Shown here: positions 26,656 to 34,580 of the stretch, one piece after another
Numbering within the stretch: position 1 is the first letter of the stretch
Layout of the letters: every line of letters starts with the position of its first letter
Source: Lichenicoccus sp965276875
GTDB lineage: Bacteria > Pseudomonadota > Alphaproteobacteria > Acetobacterales > Acetobacteraceae
Length of the DNA: 64,000 nt
Direction: 5' to 3'
Assembly (NCBI RefSeq): GCF_965276875.1
Contig: NZ_OZ255701.1
Span: forward strand, 3,038,001 to 3,102,000
Notes under the pieces: generated by a model
What the model was told of the DNA's origin: nothing
Database searches by the model: none
Seen by the model: only the letters and a program-made list of their open reading frames with translations
Translations under genes and position numbers: made by a program

Positions 26656-27590
26656 TGGCGGCGGCCGGGTTCGAGCATCTGCCGCAGGATGTCCGGCCGG
26701 TCGCAGCGCTCGACGCAGAGGCGCGGATCGCGCACATCCGCGCCGAACGATGGGTGCAGCACGCCGCGGCGGATCGCGTCCTCGGCTATCTCCACGAGGC
26801 GCTCGAGCAGCCGCCGCGAGAGCGGATGGAGAACGTCCTGCTGATCGGCGAGAGCGGGATGGGCAAAACCATGCTGATCCGCAAGTTCGAGCGGCAGACC
26901 GCGGTCGCGTTCGATGCTGTCGCCGGCGTTCAGCGCCGGCCCGTCGTCGTGATGCTGATGCCGCACCACCCCACCGAGACGCGGTTCTTCGACCAGCTGC
27001 TGGGGGCGCTGCACGCGCCGTCCGCCGGGCATTTCACCCGCGGCTATCCAATGCAGGAGCCAGCGATACGGCTGCTGCGCGAGCTTGGCACGCGCGTGGT
27101 CGTCATCGATGAGCTCAATTCCCTATTGGCTGGCACGCCGCGTCAGCAGCGCGTGTTCCTGCAGCTGCTGCGCTTTCTGTCCAACGAACTGCGGCTGGCG
27201 TTCGTCGGCGTCGGCGTGCCGGAGGCACGGCACGCACTGCTGTCAGACGGCCAGCTGCGCAGCCGCTTTACCGACATCGAGCTGCCTGCCTGGTCGCTGG
27301 GCGACGATCTGCGGGATTTCGTCACGCGGCTGACCTGGAGTTTGCCGTTGCGCGAGCCCTCGCCGGTCGACTCGCTCAAGCTTCGGCGGCTTCTGGTGGA
27401 GCGGACTGGTGGCTATACCCTGGGGATTTGCAAGGCGTTCGAGCGTGCGGCGATTGCCGCGATCCGCGATGGACGGGAAAAGATCGATCTGGGCAGCTTC
27501 GGGGATGCAGAGATCTGGCGCGGCGTTGCCACGCCCCGCCGCCAGACAAAGACCCGACCGCGTGCCGACGTGGCAGAGCCACGTGCGTGA
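26655..27590 (+). CDS. tniB: TniB AAA+ ATPase transposition regulator
   Basis: About 311 residues. Walker A is GESGMGKT and Walker B is RVVVIDELN; sensor-like sequence (LAFVGVGVPEARHAL) follows, all typical of the TnsC/TniB family. The protein forms ATP-dependent oligomers on DNA that connect target selection to the TniA transposase. It overlaps tniA at its start and tniQ at its end (GTGA), so the three genes are translationally coupled. Confidence 0.93.
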   Translation: MAAAGFEHLPQDVRPVAALDAEARIAHIRAERWVQHAAADRVLGYLHEALEQPPRERMENVLLIGESGMGKTMLIRKFERQTAVAFDAVAGVQRRPVVVMLMPHHPTETRFFDQLLGALHAPSAGHFTRGYPMQEPAIRLLRELGTRVVVIDELNSLLAGTPRQQRVFLQLLRFLSNELRLAFVGVGVPEARHALLSDGQLRSRFTDIELPAWSLGDDLRDFVTRLTWSLPLREPSPVDSLKLRRLLVERTGGYTLGICKAFERAAIAAIRDGREKIDLGSFGDAEIWRGVATPRRQTKTRPRADVAEPRA

Positions 27591-28648
27591 GGCCTGCGCC
27601 TCTGCCGCTGGCGCCTCGGCCATACGTTGGGGAGGCCGTATCATCCTGGGTCAGGCGGATCGCCGCGCGGTATGACATCCAGGCAGACAGCCTCGTCAGT
27701 CACATGCTTGGCCGCCGGTCCATTGGTTTAAATCGCACCGAGCGGCTCGATCACCGCATGGACGCGGAGTTGGAGGGCGCGTTGGCGACGGCCGCCAGGA
27801 TCGCCGCAGGGAGGATCAAAGCCCTGCGCATCGTCCGCGACGATGGCAGCGCCTCCTGCTGGCATCGGACTTGGCCGGCGTGGTGTCGGGACTGCATCCG
27901 CGCCGACATCGCGCAGCATGGAGAGATTTACGAGCGCGCGATCTGGCGGCTCGGCTGCTGCGTGCTGTGCCCCGACCACAAGATCCCGCTCGACGACACC
28001 TGCCGTCGCTGCATGGCGGAGGCACGATGTCACTTCGAGGGCTCCAAGGGACTTCTGAGGTTGGCCTGTGATGCCTGCGGCCGGGTGATCGATCCGGCAC
28101 TCTGCCCGAAGAGCGGCCTGGATGACGGTGCCGTGGGCGCTTTCGGGGTTTGCATTACACCTTCGCTCACCCGGCTGCTTGGAGAACTGCAGAGCGACCT
28201 GCAGGCAGCGCTGGCGGGATCCCCGCCGAAATGGTCGTGGGGGTTTGTGCAGTCCGCCAACGATTTGACGGCGAGCGTCCGCCATCTGACGCTCTGCATG
28301 ATCCTGGGAACCAGAGTAAAATGCGAGCCGCGGATCGATTTGCCTGAACCGGGGCCCGGACAGGTGTTTACGCCGGTCCACGAACCGCTCACGCCGGCGG
28401 CTCTGACGCACTATGCCGCCTACGGCGTGCTCGCGATTGCCGCCGTTATGCTCAGGAGCATCGAGGCGGGATGCCGGCCGGATCACCGATGGGCACCCGA
28501 CGCCATCAGATCCCTGGACGTGTCATCGGCCGTGATATGGCTTCCCGCTGGCCAGCGCAGAGTGCTCAGATCCTGGGCCGCAGCCTGGGAATGCCCGAAA
28601 GGCGACGCTCTTCGCGCAGCCATTGCCGAGATGGAAAGTGTCGCGTGA
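27587..28648 (+). CDS. tniQ: TniQ target-selection protein
   Basis: 353 residues from a GTG at 27587 that overlaps the tniB stop by 4 bases. The N-terminal TniQ domain is recognisable (PYVGEAVSSWVRRIAARYDI), followed by paired cysteines of the zinc-binding kind (WCRDCIR, CVLCPDHKIPLDDTCRRC, ACDACGR). TniQ/TnsD proteins direct insertion to a target sequence; the fused CRISPR type requires Cas genes, and none is nearby. The C-terminal 200 residues are less conserved and may bind the target DNA. Confidence 0.9.
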   Translation: MRPAPLPLAPRPYVGEAVSSWVRRIAARYDIQADSLVSHMLGRRSIGLNRTERLDHRMDAELEGALATAARIAAGRIKALRIVRDDGSASCWHRTWPAWCRDCIRADIAQHGEIYERAIWRLGCCVLCPDHKIPLDDTCRRCMAEARCHFEGSKGLLRLACDACGRVIDPALCPKSGLDDGAVGAFGVCITPSLTRLLGELQSDLQAALAGSPPKWSWGFVQSANDLTASVRHLTLCMILGTRVKCEPRIDLPEPGPGQVFTPVHEPLTPAALTHYAAYGVLAIAAVMLRSIEAGCRPDHRWAPDAIRSLDVSSAVIWLPAGQRRVLRSWAAAWECPKGDALRAAIAEMESVA

Positions 28649-28670
28649 TCATTCCCGCAAGGGGCTTGGA

Positions 28671-29621
28671 TCAGGTCCAGACACCTGCCGTAACATGGGC
28701 GAATTTGGCCCCGGCCAAGCCGAGACGCTCTGCCTGGACCAGCAGGTGCTTGACCGAGGAGGGGTGCCAGCGCGTTCCACCGCGCGGCGTGCGCTCCCGC
28801 ATGGCTTCGAGCTGGGACGCGATCTGCTGGAGCGTGCGCTCGGGCGCCGCCGCCTTGATGCCGGCGACCAGTCGGATCAACCGGTCATCGCCCGGTTGCG
28901 GCCGCGCGCGGTCGAGCAGGCTCGCCTCAACGATGCCTTCCGCGACCAGCCGCCGCACCGTTCGACGCAGCCGCTCGACCGTCCAGGTCGCCTCCTGGCC
29001 GCGATTGATCACCCGCACGACGTCGCCTCACGGCTGGGCGGGACGCATGCGCCGCACGGTGGGCAGCCAGGAGTCCAGCTGCCCCAGGACGCGCGCGAGG
29101 TTCGCCGCGTCGCGACTGGCCGCGACCTTGCGGATGGTCTCAGGGTCGCCGGCGCGAAGGCCGGGATTGCCGCCAACGCGGCCGCGGCTGCGGGCGGCGT
29201 GCAGGCCTGCCTTGGTGCGCTCGGCGATCAGCGCCCGCTCGAGCTGGGCGACGGCCCCCAGCACCTGCAGCGAGAACATCCCTTGCGGCGTGGTGGTGTC
29301 GATCGGATCGTGCAGGCTGCGGAAATGCGCACCACTCGCCTCGAGCTGCTCGATCACCGCCAGCAGGTGGCTGACCGAGCGCGCTAGGCGATCGAGCCGG
29401 ACCACCACCAGAGTCTCGCCAGCGCGGATCTCGCGCAGCAGGCGCGCCAGCACGGGCCGGCCACGATCGGCGCCGGAGGCGTGCTCCTCGAGGATTGCGG
29501 CGCAACCGGCTGCCCGCAGCTCGTCGCGCTGTGGATCGGTGCCCTGCTCCTCGGTGGAGACCCGCGCATAGCCGACCAGGCGGCCGGTGGCGGCGGGTTT
29601 CCGGCTCTTTGCCTGCATCAC
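28671..29621 (-). pseudogene. Serine resolvase (TniR-like) with an in-frame UGA
   Basis: The N-terminal part (29621 down to 29031) is a serine recombinase: catalytic Ser in VGYARVSTEEQGTDPQRDEL, VVVRLDRLARS and ERALIAERTKAGL. It stops at TGA (29028-29030) after RPAQP. The same frame continues without interruption from GDVVRVINRG to 28671 and encodes the C-terminal DNA-binding helix-turn-helix of such recombinases (TLQQIASQLE, TPRGGTRWHPSSVKHLL). TGG (Trp) to TGA is the simplest explanation. The catalytic half may still be made, or read-through may give the full 316 residues. It lies tail-to-tail with tniQ and would resolve transposon cointegrates. Confidence 0.82.
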
Positions 29622-30100
29622 GGCGATTGCCCCTCTTTGGGAGCCCGATTTTACAGTTCAACAAGACCCCTGCAAACGACCGTTTGCAGAGGTGGCCGAG
29701 ACGTTGAAGCGGTTCGGAGCGCGTTTAGCCACCTCGCGGGCAGGCAGGGGAAGCAGCGCCTGGCTATGTCAGGTTGCCGGATCGAATTGCGATCCAGGGC
29801 GGCTATTATCGCGATCCAGTGTCGAGTTTGGCGCCATCCAGGGCTCCTATCCGGCCTGCATACGGCCTGTGCCACCGCTTTCTCGCGATCTCGGACGCGT
29901 GACATTGGAGGTGGTTTCCCGTGACGTCCGTAAAGAATGTTTAGCGGACGGAATTGGGGTCGGTCCGGAAGGCGGCGGAAACACGCTTACCAGCCTGAGC
30001 AGAGGCTTGCCTTGTTTGTGGCCGTCGGGCAAAGCTGGTGCCGCGCTAACATGTTGCGGCCGGCGCGTGCAGCGGCGGCCAGTTGGGGGGAGGGGAGGGG
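29622..30100. other. Intergenic region between resolvase and ScpA operon
   Basis: About 480 bases without a supported gene. Besides the res-like palindrome it holds a hairpin at 29925-29950 (CGTCCGTAAA, loop GAATG, TTTAGCGGACG; one bulged base), which could be an operator or attenuator-like element for the operon starting at 30101. The G-rich tract immediately before 30101 provides a strong ribosome-binding site. Confidence 0.45.
29670..29689. promoter_or_regulatory. Palindrome upstream of the resolvase, possible res subsite
   Basis: CTGCAAACG-AC-CGTTTGCAG, perfect 9-base arms around two bases, lies about 50 bases from the resolvase start. Serine resolvases bind imperfect palindromes with a central dinucleotide where strands are exchanged, and such sites usually sit next to their gene. 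The two-base centre fits. Only one clear copy was seen. Confidence 0.5.
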
Positions 30101-30958
30101 ATGGAGCCGACGGCGGGCCAGGTCGATGCAGTCGATGCGGTGGCCTCCCCCGCGACCGGTCCGGGGCGGGGCCAGACGCCGGCCCTGCGTCGCCTGCGCT
30201 ACGCCGCCGAGACCCGCCGCCTCTACGCCGCGGACTGGGCGGGGTTCGCGACCTGGTGCCGGCTGGAACGGCACGCCGCCCTGCCGGCGGCGCCGGCGTC
30301 GGTTGCGACCTACCTCGCCAGCCTCTCGGCCAGTCTGGGCCCCGGCGCCCTGTCGCGCTGCGCCGCCGCGATCGCCGCGCGGCACCGGCACGCCGGTCAC
30401 GCCTCTCCTGCAACCGATGCCGCCGTGCGCGATGTGCTGCAGGCGGCGCGCATGGCGCGGCGCGCGGCGGCCGCGGCGACGCGTGGGCCCGGGGACGTGC
30501 CGGCGCCGCGGCGCCCGACCCGCCGGCCGCCGCCGCCGACCCCGCTCGAGCTGGCCCGGATGGCCGCGCGCTGCCCGGGCGACCTGGCCGGCCTGCGTGA
30601 CCGCGCTTTGCTGCTGCTCAGCGCCGCCGGCGTCGGCGGCGAGCGCCTGCTGGCGCTCGACCGCGAGCATGTCAACGTCGTCGGGCGGGATCTGGCGCTG
30701 GCGCTGCCCGGCATCGGTGGCGGGGAAGCGGAGGTGGTGATTGTCGCGCGCAGCGCGCTCCCGCTGGCCTGCCCGGTGCGCGCGCTAGACGACTGGCTGC
30801 GTGGCTCGGACACCGCGTTCGGGCCGGTGTTCCGCAAGGTGGACCGCTGGGGCACGGTGGCGCACGACCGCCTGCGCGCCGATGCCCTGCGCCGGATCTT
30901 CAACCGACGCACCGTGCCGGTCCGCACAACGCGCCGGACCGGGAAAGCCGCGGCGTGA
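30101..30958 (+). CDS. Integrase-like protein lacking the catalytic C-terminus
   Basis: 285 residues. The N-terminal half matches the SAM-like core-binding domain of tyrosine recombinases (YAAETRRLYAADWAGFATWCRL, VATYLASLSASLGPGALSRCAAAI), similar in style to the integrase at 22993-24042. The second half begins the catalytic fold (LRDRALLLLSAAGVGGERLLALD), but the usual Arg of box I is not in place. The protein ends (TTRRTGKAAA) before any HxxR, His or Tyr motif. It is therefore probably a DNA-binding protein rather than a recombinase. An SD-like GGGGAGG precedes ATG 30101. Its stop overlaps the next gene by 4 bases. Confidence 0.72.
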   Translation: MEPTAGQVDAVDAVASPATGPGRGQTPALRRLRYAAETRRLYAADWAGFATWCRLERHAALPAAPASVATYLASLSASLGPGALSRCAAAIAARHRHAGHASPATDAAVRDVLQAARMARRAAAAATRGPGDVPAPRRPTRRPPPPTPLELARMAARCPGDLAGLRDRALLLLSAAGVGGERLLALDREHVNVVGRDLALALPGIGGGEAEVVIVARSALPLACPVRALDDWLRGSDTAFGPVFRKVDRWGTVAHDRLRADALRRIFNRRTVPVRTTRRTGKAAA

Positions 30959-31821
30959 CCGGGTCCACCCGGTCCCCGCGCAGCACCGCCCGGACGGCGC
31001 ACGCGGCAGCCGACAAGCTGGGCGACTGGTTGCGCGATCAGCGTGGCGCCGTCCCGGACCAGGCGGGCAGGGTGCCCGAGGCGGTAGAACATCCTGTTGA
31101 TGCGGGGAAGGCAGGAGCGCGCAGCGACGCGACGGCAGCACAAGCCGCCGCCATCATCGCGCACCCGGCGCCCGGGTCCGCGCCGCCGGTTGACCAAACC
31201 GGGGATGCGCAGGCGGCGGTCGGCCCCGTCGCGGATCCGCCGCTTCGCCTGCCGCACACCGATTGGCTGCACCACCGCCTGGAGGTGAGCGGACCGGACC
31301 CTGAGCTGGCGGACTTCGCGGCCGCCGCACGCGGGGCCGGCACCATCCCATGGCAGCTCGATCTCGCGCGGATGGAGGAGGATCTGTTCCACCTGCTGGT
31401 GGCGCCCCCGGCGCCGCAGCGCTGCCGCTTGAGCCTCGCCGGCGCCCGGGTGCTGGCGCGGCAGCTTTGCGAGGCCAGCGCCGCCCGGCAGGCCGCGGCG
31501 GTGGCGCGCGTGGGACGCAGCCGGGCCTGCGCCTTCGATCTGCACGCGCTGGTTCCGGTGCCTTCGGAAATCCTGCGGCTGGGCCCCGACCATCCGGACG
31601 CCCTCGCCTGGCTGTGGGCGCACTGGTGCACCACGGCCGCCCTGCGCCACGTTGTCCTGGAGCCCGCCCCGGTGCTGCGCAGCCCGCTGCCGGCGGGCCG
31701 CGCGACCCTGGTGATCAGCTTCTGGTCGGCCGACTGGACGCCGTGGCGGGCGCTGGCGGCGTCGGCCGCGCGCTGGCCGGCGCTGCGCTTCGACGCGCGC
31801 CCGATCTACGACCTGTCGTGA
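30955..31821 (+). CDS. Unknown protein between integrase-like and ScpA genes
   Basis: 288 residues, not recognised. The first 95 residues are Ala/Pro-rich and probably disordered. The remainder looks globular, with repeated Trp and Leu (TDWLHHRLEVSGPDPELADF, GTIPWQLDLARMEEDLFHLL, DALAWLWAHWCTTAALRHVV, ISFWSADWTPWRALAASAAR). No signal peptide or membrane segment is evident. It is translationally coupled on both sides (ATGA and GTGA overlaps), so it should act in the same complex or process as the integrase-like and ScpA proteins. Confidence 0.7.
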   Translation: MTGSTRSPRSTARTAHAAADKLGDWLRDQRGAVPDQAGRVPEAVEHPVDAGKAGARSDATAAQAAAIIAHPAPGSAPPVDQTGDAQAAVGPVADPPLRLPHTDWLHHRLEVSGPDPELADFAAAARGAGTIPWQLDLARMEEDLFHLLVAPPAPQRCRLSLAGARVLARQLCEASAARQAAAVARVGRSRACAFDLHALVPVPSEILRLGPDHPDALAWLWAHWCTTAALRHVVLEPAPVLRSPLPAGRATLVISFWSADWTPWRALAASAARWPALRFDARPIYDLS

Positions 31822-32786
31822 CCGCGCTGGGGCCGGACATCGCAGCTATCGTGCCGGCGGCGACGTCGGACCCGGAAAGCTGGGACGCGCCACTGCGCCG
31901 TCTGCCGAATGCCACCTCGCCGGTGCTCGTCGTGGACGGCTTCGAGGGGCCGCTCGACTGGCTGCTGCAGCTGGCGCGCACCCGGAAACTCGATCTGGCG
32001 CGGCTGTCGATCCTGGCGCTGGTGAAGGCGTTCGTGGAGGCGATGGCGGTTGGGCTGACGCGCGCGCCGGGCGCGCCGGCGCCGGATCTCGGGCGCTGGG
32101 GCGACTGGCTGGTGATGGCAACCCAGCTCGCCGAGTTGCGCTCGCGGCTGGTGCTCCCCGCCGATGCGCCCGAGGCCCGGTCCGCCCTGGCGCGGGTGGA
32201 GGCGCTGCGTCTTCAGGGGATCCACCGCCTGCAGATGCAGGCCGCGGCAGACTGGCTCGAGCGGCAGCCGCAGCTCGGCCGCGACGTGTTCGCGCGCGGG
32301 AGCACGGCGGCGCGAAGCGCGGCTAGGGGCGGAGGGCGCATCGGCACGCGCGAGGAAGACGACACGGAGGATAGCCGAACGGACGCCAGTGCGATCGCCA
32401 CGGGCACGACCGATGTGGCGCCGACGGATGGCGAGGACCTCACCGACCTGCTGCGTGCGTGCCTGGTGGCCCTGCGGCTGCCGTCGCAGCGCGAACGCTA
32501 CCAGCCGCGGCAGCTGCCGTTCTGGAGTTTCCGCGACGCGGCCGCACGGATCACCCGGCTGCTACCGGCGCTGCCCGCGGGCGCGTCCCTGGGCGAGTTC
32601 CTGCCCGAGGTCGCCGAGCGTGGCGCCGAGCCGGTTGTGCATTGCCGCGCGTCGGTCGCGGCGGTGCTGGTGGCAAGCCTCGAACTGGCGCGCGACGGCG
32701 CCGTCACCCTGGACCAGGACGTGTCCTGGGACCCCATCCAGGTCGCGTCGGCAGGATGCGCGGTGACCAGAGAGCGCTCTGCATAG
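31818..32786 (+). CDS. ScpA-family kleisin (segregation and condensation protein A homologue)
   Basis: 322 residues from GTG at 31818, overlapping the upstream stop by 4 bases. The ScpA N-terminal signature is clear: LVVDGFEGPLDWLLQLARTRKLDLARLSI..., then DWLVMATQLAELRSRLVLP, the helices that bind the SMC neck. A charged linker of about 80 residues leads to a C-terminal winged-helix (AVLVASLELARDGAVTL) like that binding the SMC head. Housekeeping scpA normally sits beside scpB and conserved cell-envelope genes; here neither SMC nor ScpB is present, and the partners are an integrase-like and an unknown protein. It may recruit the host SMC to mobile DNA, which is inference. Confidence 0.88.
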   Translation: MTALGPDIAAIVPAATSDPESWDAPLRRLPNATSPVLVVDGFEGPLDWLLQLARTRKLDLARLSILALVKAFVEAMAVGLTRAPGAPAPDLGRWGDWLVMATQLAELRSRLVLPADAPEARSALARVEALRLQGIHRLQMQAAADWLERQPQLGRDVFARGSTAARSAARGGGRIGTREEDDTEDSRTDASAIATGTTDVAPTDGEDLTDLLRACLVALRLPSQRERYQPRQLPFWSFRDAAARITRLLPALPAGASLGEFLPEVAERGAEPVVHCRASVAAVLVASLELARDGAVTLDQDVSWDPIQVASAGCAVTRERSA

Positions 32787-32921
32787 ACCGTCTGCCGAAG
32801 TCGGTTGTAGCACCCGCCGAGTCCGCCCCGCGCCCGCGCGTGCGCCGCGGCACCGTCAATCTCGAAGACCGCCTAATCGCCATGGCCGGCGCGATCGCCT
32901 CGTCCAGCTAATGGATTCGCT

Positions 32922-33113
32922 TTAGCCTGGTCCGCCGCCGGCTTTCAGTGCATCGTTGAGGATATCCTGAATGCTACGGCCGGTCTCGGCAGAGCGTCGA
33001 TGAAGCCACCGGTGCATCGGCACCGTGGCCCGGTACGTCAGGGCGACCGTCGGCTCCGGCCGGACGAAGTCGAACCGCTCCTGCACGGCACGTGGCCGTG
33101 CGTCACCCTGCAC
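32922..33113 (-). CDS. Small ribbon-helix-helix-like protein 2
   Basis: 63 residues. The central part (TVALTYRATVPMHRWLHRRSAETGRSIQDILNDAL) fits a ribbon-helix-helix fold: one beta strand followed by two helices, as in CopG/ParG/antitoxin proteins. Its start lies inside the 3' end of the gene at 33103-33396 (11-base overlap), so the two are co-expressed. No toxin gene follows. It could be a partition or copy-control regulator of a former plasmid. Family assignment rests on pattern only. Confidence 0.55.
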   Translation of the reverse strand: MQGDARPRAVQERFDFVRPEPTVALTYRATVPMHRWLHRRSAETGRSIQDILNDALKAGGGPG

Positions 33114-33396
33114 CGGGGGCGCCGCGAACAGGCTGGGCTAGGGTCCGTCGTCCTGGAGCGACAGGCAGGCTCCGTTGCCGCTCCAGCATCGTCATGCGTC
33201 GGTCTAGGGCCGCCTGGATCAGGCTCTGGCCGGTGATGGAGAACCGTCGCACCAGCTGCTTCAGGCGGTCATAGCGCGGCAGGTCCAGGCGGACGGTCAC
33301 CGGAATGGTGCCGACCCGACGCGACGGCGTGGCCGATGGCACAAGCGGGGCGTCCTGGCGGCGGGAGGACAGCTCCGACAGCGGCGTGACCTGCAT
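33103..33396 (-). CDS. Small ribbon-helix-helix-like protein 1
   Basis: 97 residues from MQVTPLSELSS. Residues about 30-75 (TIPVTVRLDLPRYDRLKQLV, SITGQSLIQAALDRRM) read as a ribbon-helix-helix DNA-binding domain, with a basic flexible N-terminus as in ParG-like proteins. A longer open frame upstream (to 33579) was not used because its sequence has no protein character. It overlaps the second RHH gene downstream and probably forms a dimer or heterodimer that binds operator repeats. Confidence 0.6.
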   Translation of the reverse strand: MQVTPLSELSSRRQDAPLVPSATPSRRVGTIPVTVRLDLPRYDRLKQLVRRFSITGQSLIQAALDRRMTMLERQRSLPVAPGRRTLAQPVRGAPGAG

Positions 33397-33857
33397 GCAT
33401 CGTTCTCCCGACTCGCCGGCGTGCTTCAAGGCTTGGAGTTTGTACACCGCCGCGCACGATCCGCCAGCAGCGCCTGGTTCGCGATCGAGTTGATGCAGGG
33501 CGCGTAAGACGTCAGCACTCCGGTAGGCACGTAGGACCGGGGGCGAGACCTGACAAACCCAGGTCATCCCGGTCGGCAAGGTTCAGCGCGCGGGTGCAAA
33601 AGTCGACAGCGTTGTCGCCTACGGGGCTACAGCCCCCCGGCCCCTTCCACGCCGCGTTCGCGGCGATGACCCGGGTCAGGGATGGAAGCCGGATGGCCGA
33701 GACGCCGCCCTCCGGCGGCTCGGGGTGCGGCCCGAGCGTCCGGCCTGGAGGGAAGACGCCCGAAACTCCACGTCTCAAGGAGTCTGGACACTCCGCACAT
33801 ACTGGACAAACGAGACAATCGGGGATATCTCGACCTTGTAAATGACGAGGTCATTCG
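33397..33857. other. Hairpin-rich intergenic region
   Basis: About 460 bases with no supported gene but an unusual density of GC-rich inverted repeats: GACCTG...CAGGTC near 33549-33567, CGCCGC-GTTC-GCGGCG near 33648-33663, the palindrome TGACCCGGGTCA near 33667-33678 and GCCGCC-CTCC-GGCGGC near 33703-33718. It separates the minus-strand RHH pair from the plus-strand Xre/RES pair and includes promoter sequence for the latter near 33800-33840. Confidence 0.5.
33841..33855. promoter_or_regulatory. Palindrome overlapping the ribosome-binding site of the Xre antitoxin gene
   Basis: AATGAC-GAG-GTCATT, perfect 6-base arms, ends two bases before the ATG at 33858 and contains the GAGG that serves as Shine-Dalgarno. 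Binding of the antitoxin here would block expression of the whole pair. The position is the usual one for autoregulated type II toxin-antitoxin operons. Confidence 0.6.
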
Positions 33858-34580
33858 ATGACTGCTGCACAAGCTCGCCGGCAGACCATTCAGTCCGCGG
33901 GCAAGATCGCCAGCCCAGCCGCTGCGGATTTGATCGGTATGTTCGCCGAGCGCAATCCGAACTCCACCCGCGGCGAGCTCACCGAGGTTGGAAAACTGGT
34001 CGCGGTGTTCAGCGCCACAGCCGCACGGTTGTCCCCTGCTGCCCGCAAGCGCCTGATCGCTCGCAAGGCGCGGTTCAACGAGCTGGTCGCCCAGATCGCC
34101 GCTGAACCTGAAACGGCGCAGAAGCCGCTGAAGCTGGTCGCGAAAGCCGCGGCTGAGGTCAGCCAAGGCGTGGGTCTGGGCCAGATGCTGTCGCCGGAGG
34201 AGGGCAGGGCACGCATCGGTAGATATGCCACGCCAACCAAGGTAGAGGACTGGGCGGGTCCCCTGGCGGGGCCGACTGAGCTGGAGCGAGACTTTGGCGT
34301 GGCGCGCTCGACCCTGCACGCTTGGCAGAAGCAAGGGGCGGTGATCGGGCTTCTCGTTGGCGTGCGCAAACATGCTTTCCCGACAGAGCAGTTTGTCGAC
34401 GGGCGTCCTGTGGCTGGCCTTGCCGCGATCGTCGAAGCCATCGGCAACCTACGCGTGGCATGGCTGTGGCTACGCGAGCCCAATCCGGGATTTGCCGGCG
34501 TCACCCCGCTGGCGCGTCTCAAGGCAGGCGCAACCGACAAGGTCGTTGAGATGGCCCACTCGAATTTCGCCGACGCGTGA
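33858..34580 (+). CDS. Xre/MbcA/ParS-type antitoxin (long form)
   Basis: 240 residues, about 100 longer than typical Xre antitoxins of RES toxins. Residues about 135-185 form a helix-turn-helix (TELERDFGVARSTLHAWQKQ). The C-terminal 50 residues (AWLWLREPNPGFAGVTPLARLKAG) are the DUF2384/ParS toxin-binding region. The extra N-terminal part is helical and Ala-rich (SATAARLSPAARKRLIARKA) with no family recognised. It overlaps the RES gene by 4 bases (GTGA), and a palindrome sits at its own ribosome-binding site. Confidence 0.85.
   Translation: MTAAQARRQTIQSAGKIASPAAADLIGMFAERNPNSTRGELTEVGKLVAVFSATAARLSPAARKRLIARKARFNELVAQIAAEPETAQKPLKLVAKAAAEVSQGVGLGQMLSPEEGRARIGRYATPTKVEDWAGPLAGPTELERDFGVARSTLHAWQKQGAVIGLLVGVRKHAFPTEQFVDGRPVAGLAAIVEAIGNLRVAWLWLREPNPGFAGVTPLARLKAGATDKVVEMAHSNFADA

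Larger units (their letters stand above)
24900..29700 (+). mobile_element. TniABQ (Tn5053/Tn7-like) transposition module
   Basis: tniA, tniB and tniQ in one coupled operon, plus a serine resolvase gene and a palindrome of the res type, give the core gene set of Tn5053/Tn402-like elements. The ends could not be defined: repeats near 24929-24980 may be the left end, and no inverted repeat partner was found. The resolvase is interrupted by one stop codon. Cargo could lie on either side; the Phd/PIN pair and integrase to the left and the ScpA operon to the right are candidates. Confidence 0.7.

Noticed and set aside
24997..28648. CRISPR-associated transposon
   Set aside because: No Cas genes or repeat array near tniABQ; TniQ is a stand-alone protein.
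29587..30600. Long plus-strand frame overlapping the start of the integrase-like gene
   Set aside because: The overlapping frame from 30101 has a strong ribosome-binding site and recognisable core-binding-domain sequence; this one turns into Arg/Pro-rich shadow sequence.
30397..31650. Minus-strand frame opposite the unknown gene and integrase-like gene
   Set aside because: Translationally coupled plus-strand genes with ScpA homology downstream make the plus strand the coding one.
31818..32786. Housekeeping scpA
   Set aside because: Neighbours are mobile-type genes, scpB is absent, and the gene is coupled to an integrase-like and an unknown gene.
33512..33778. Minus-strand 88-codon frame in the hairpin-rich region
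   Set aside because: The frame is dominated by inverted repeats and has no domain; a structured non-coding element explains it better.
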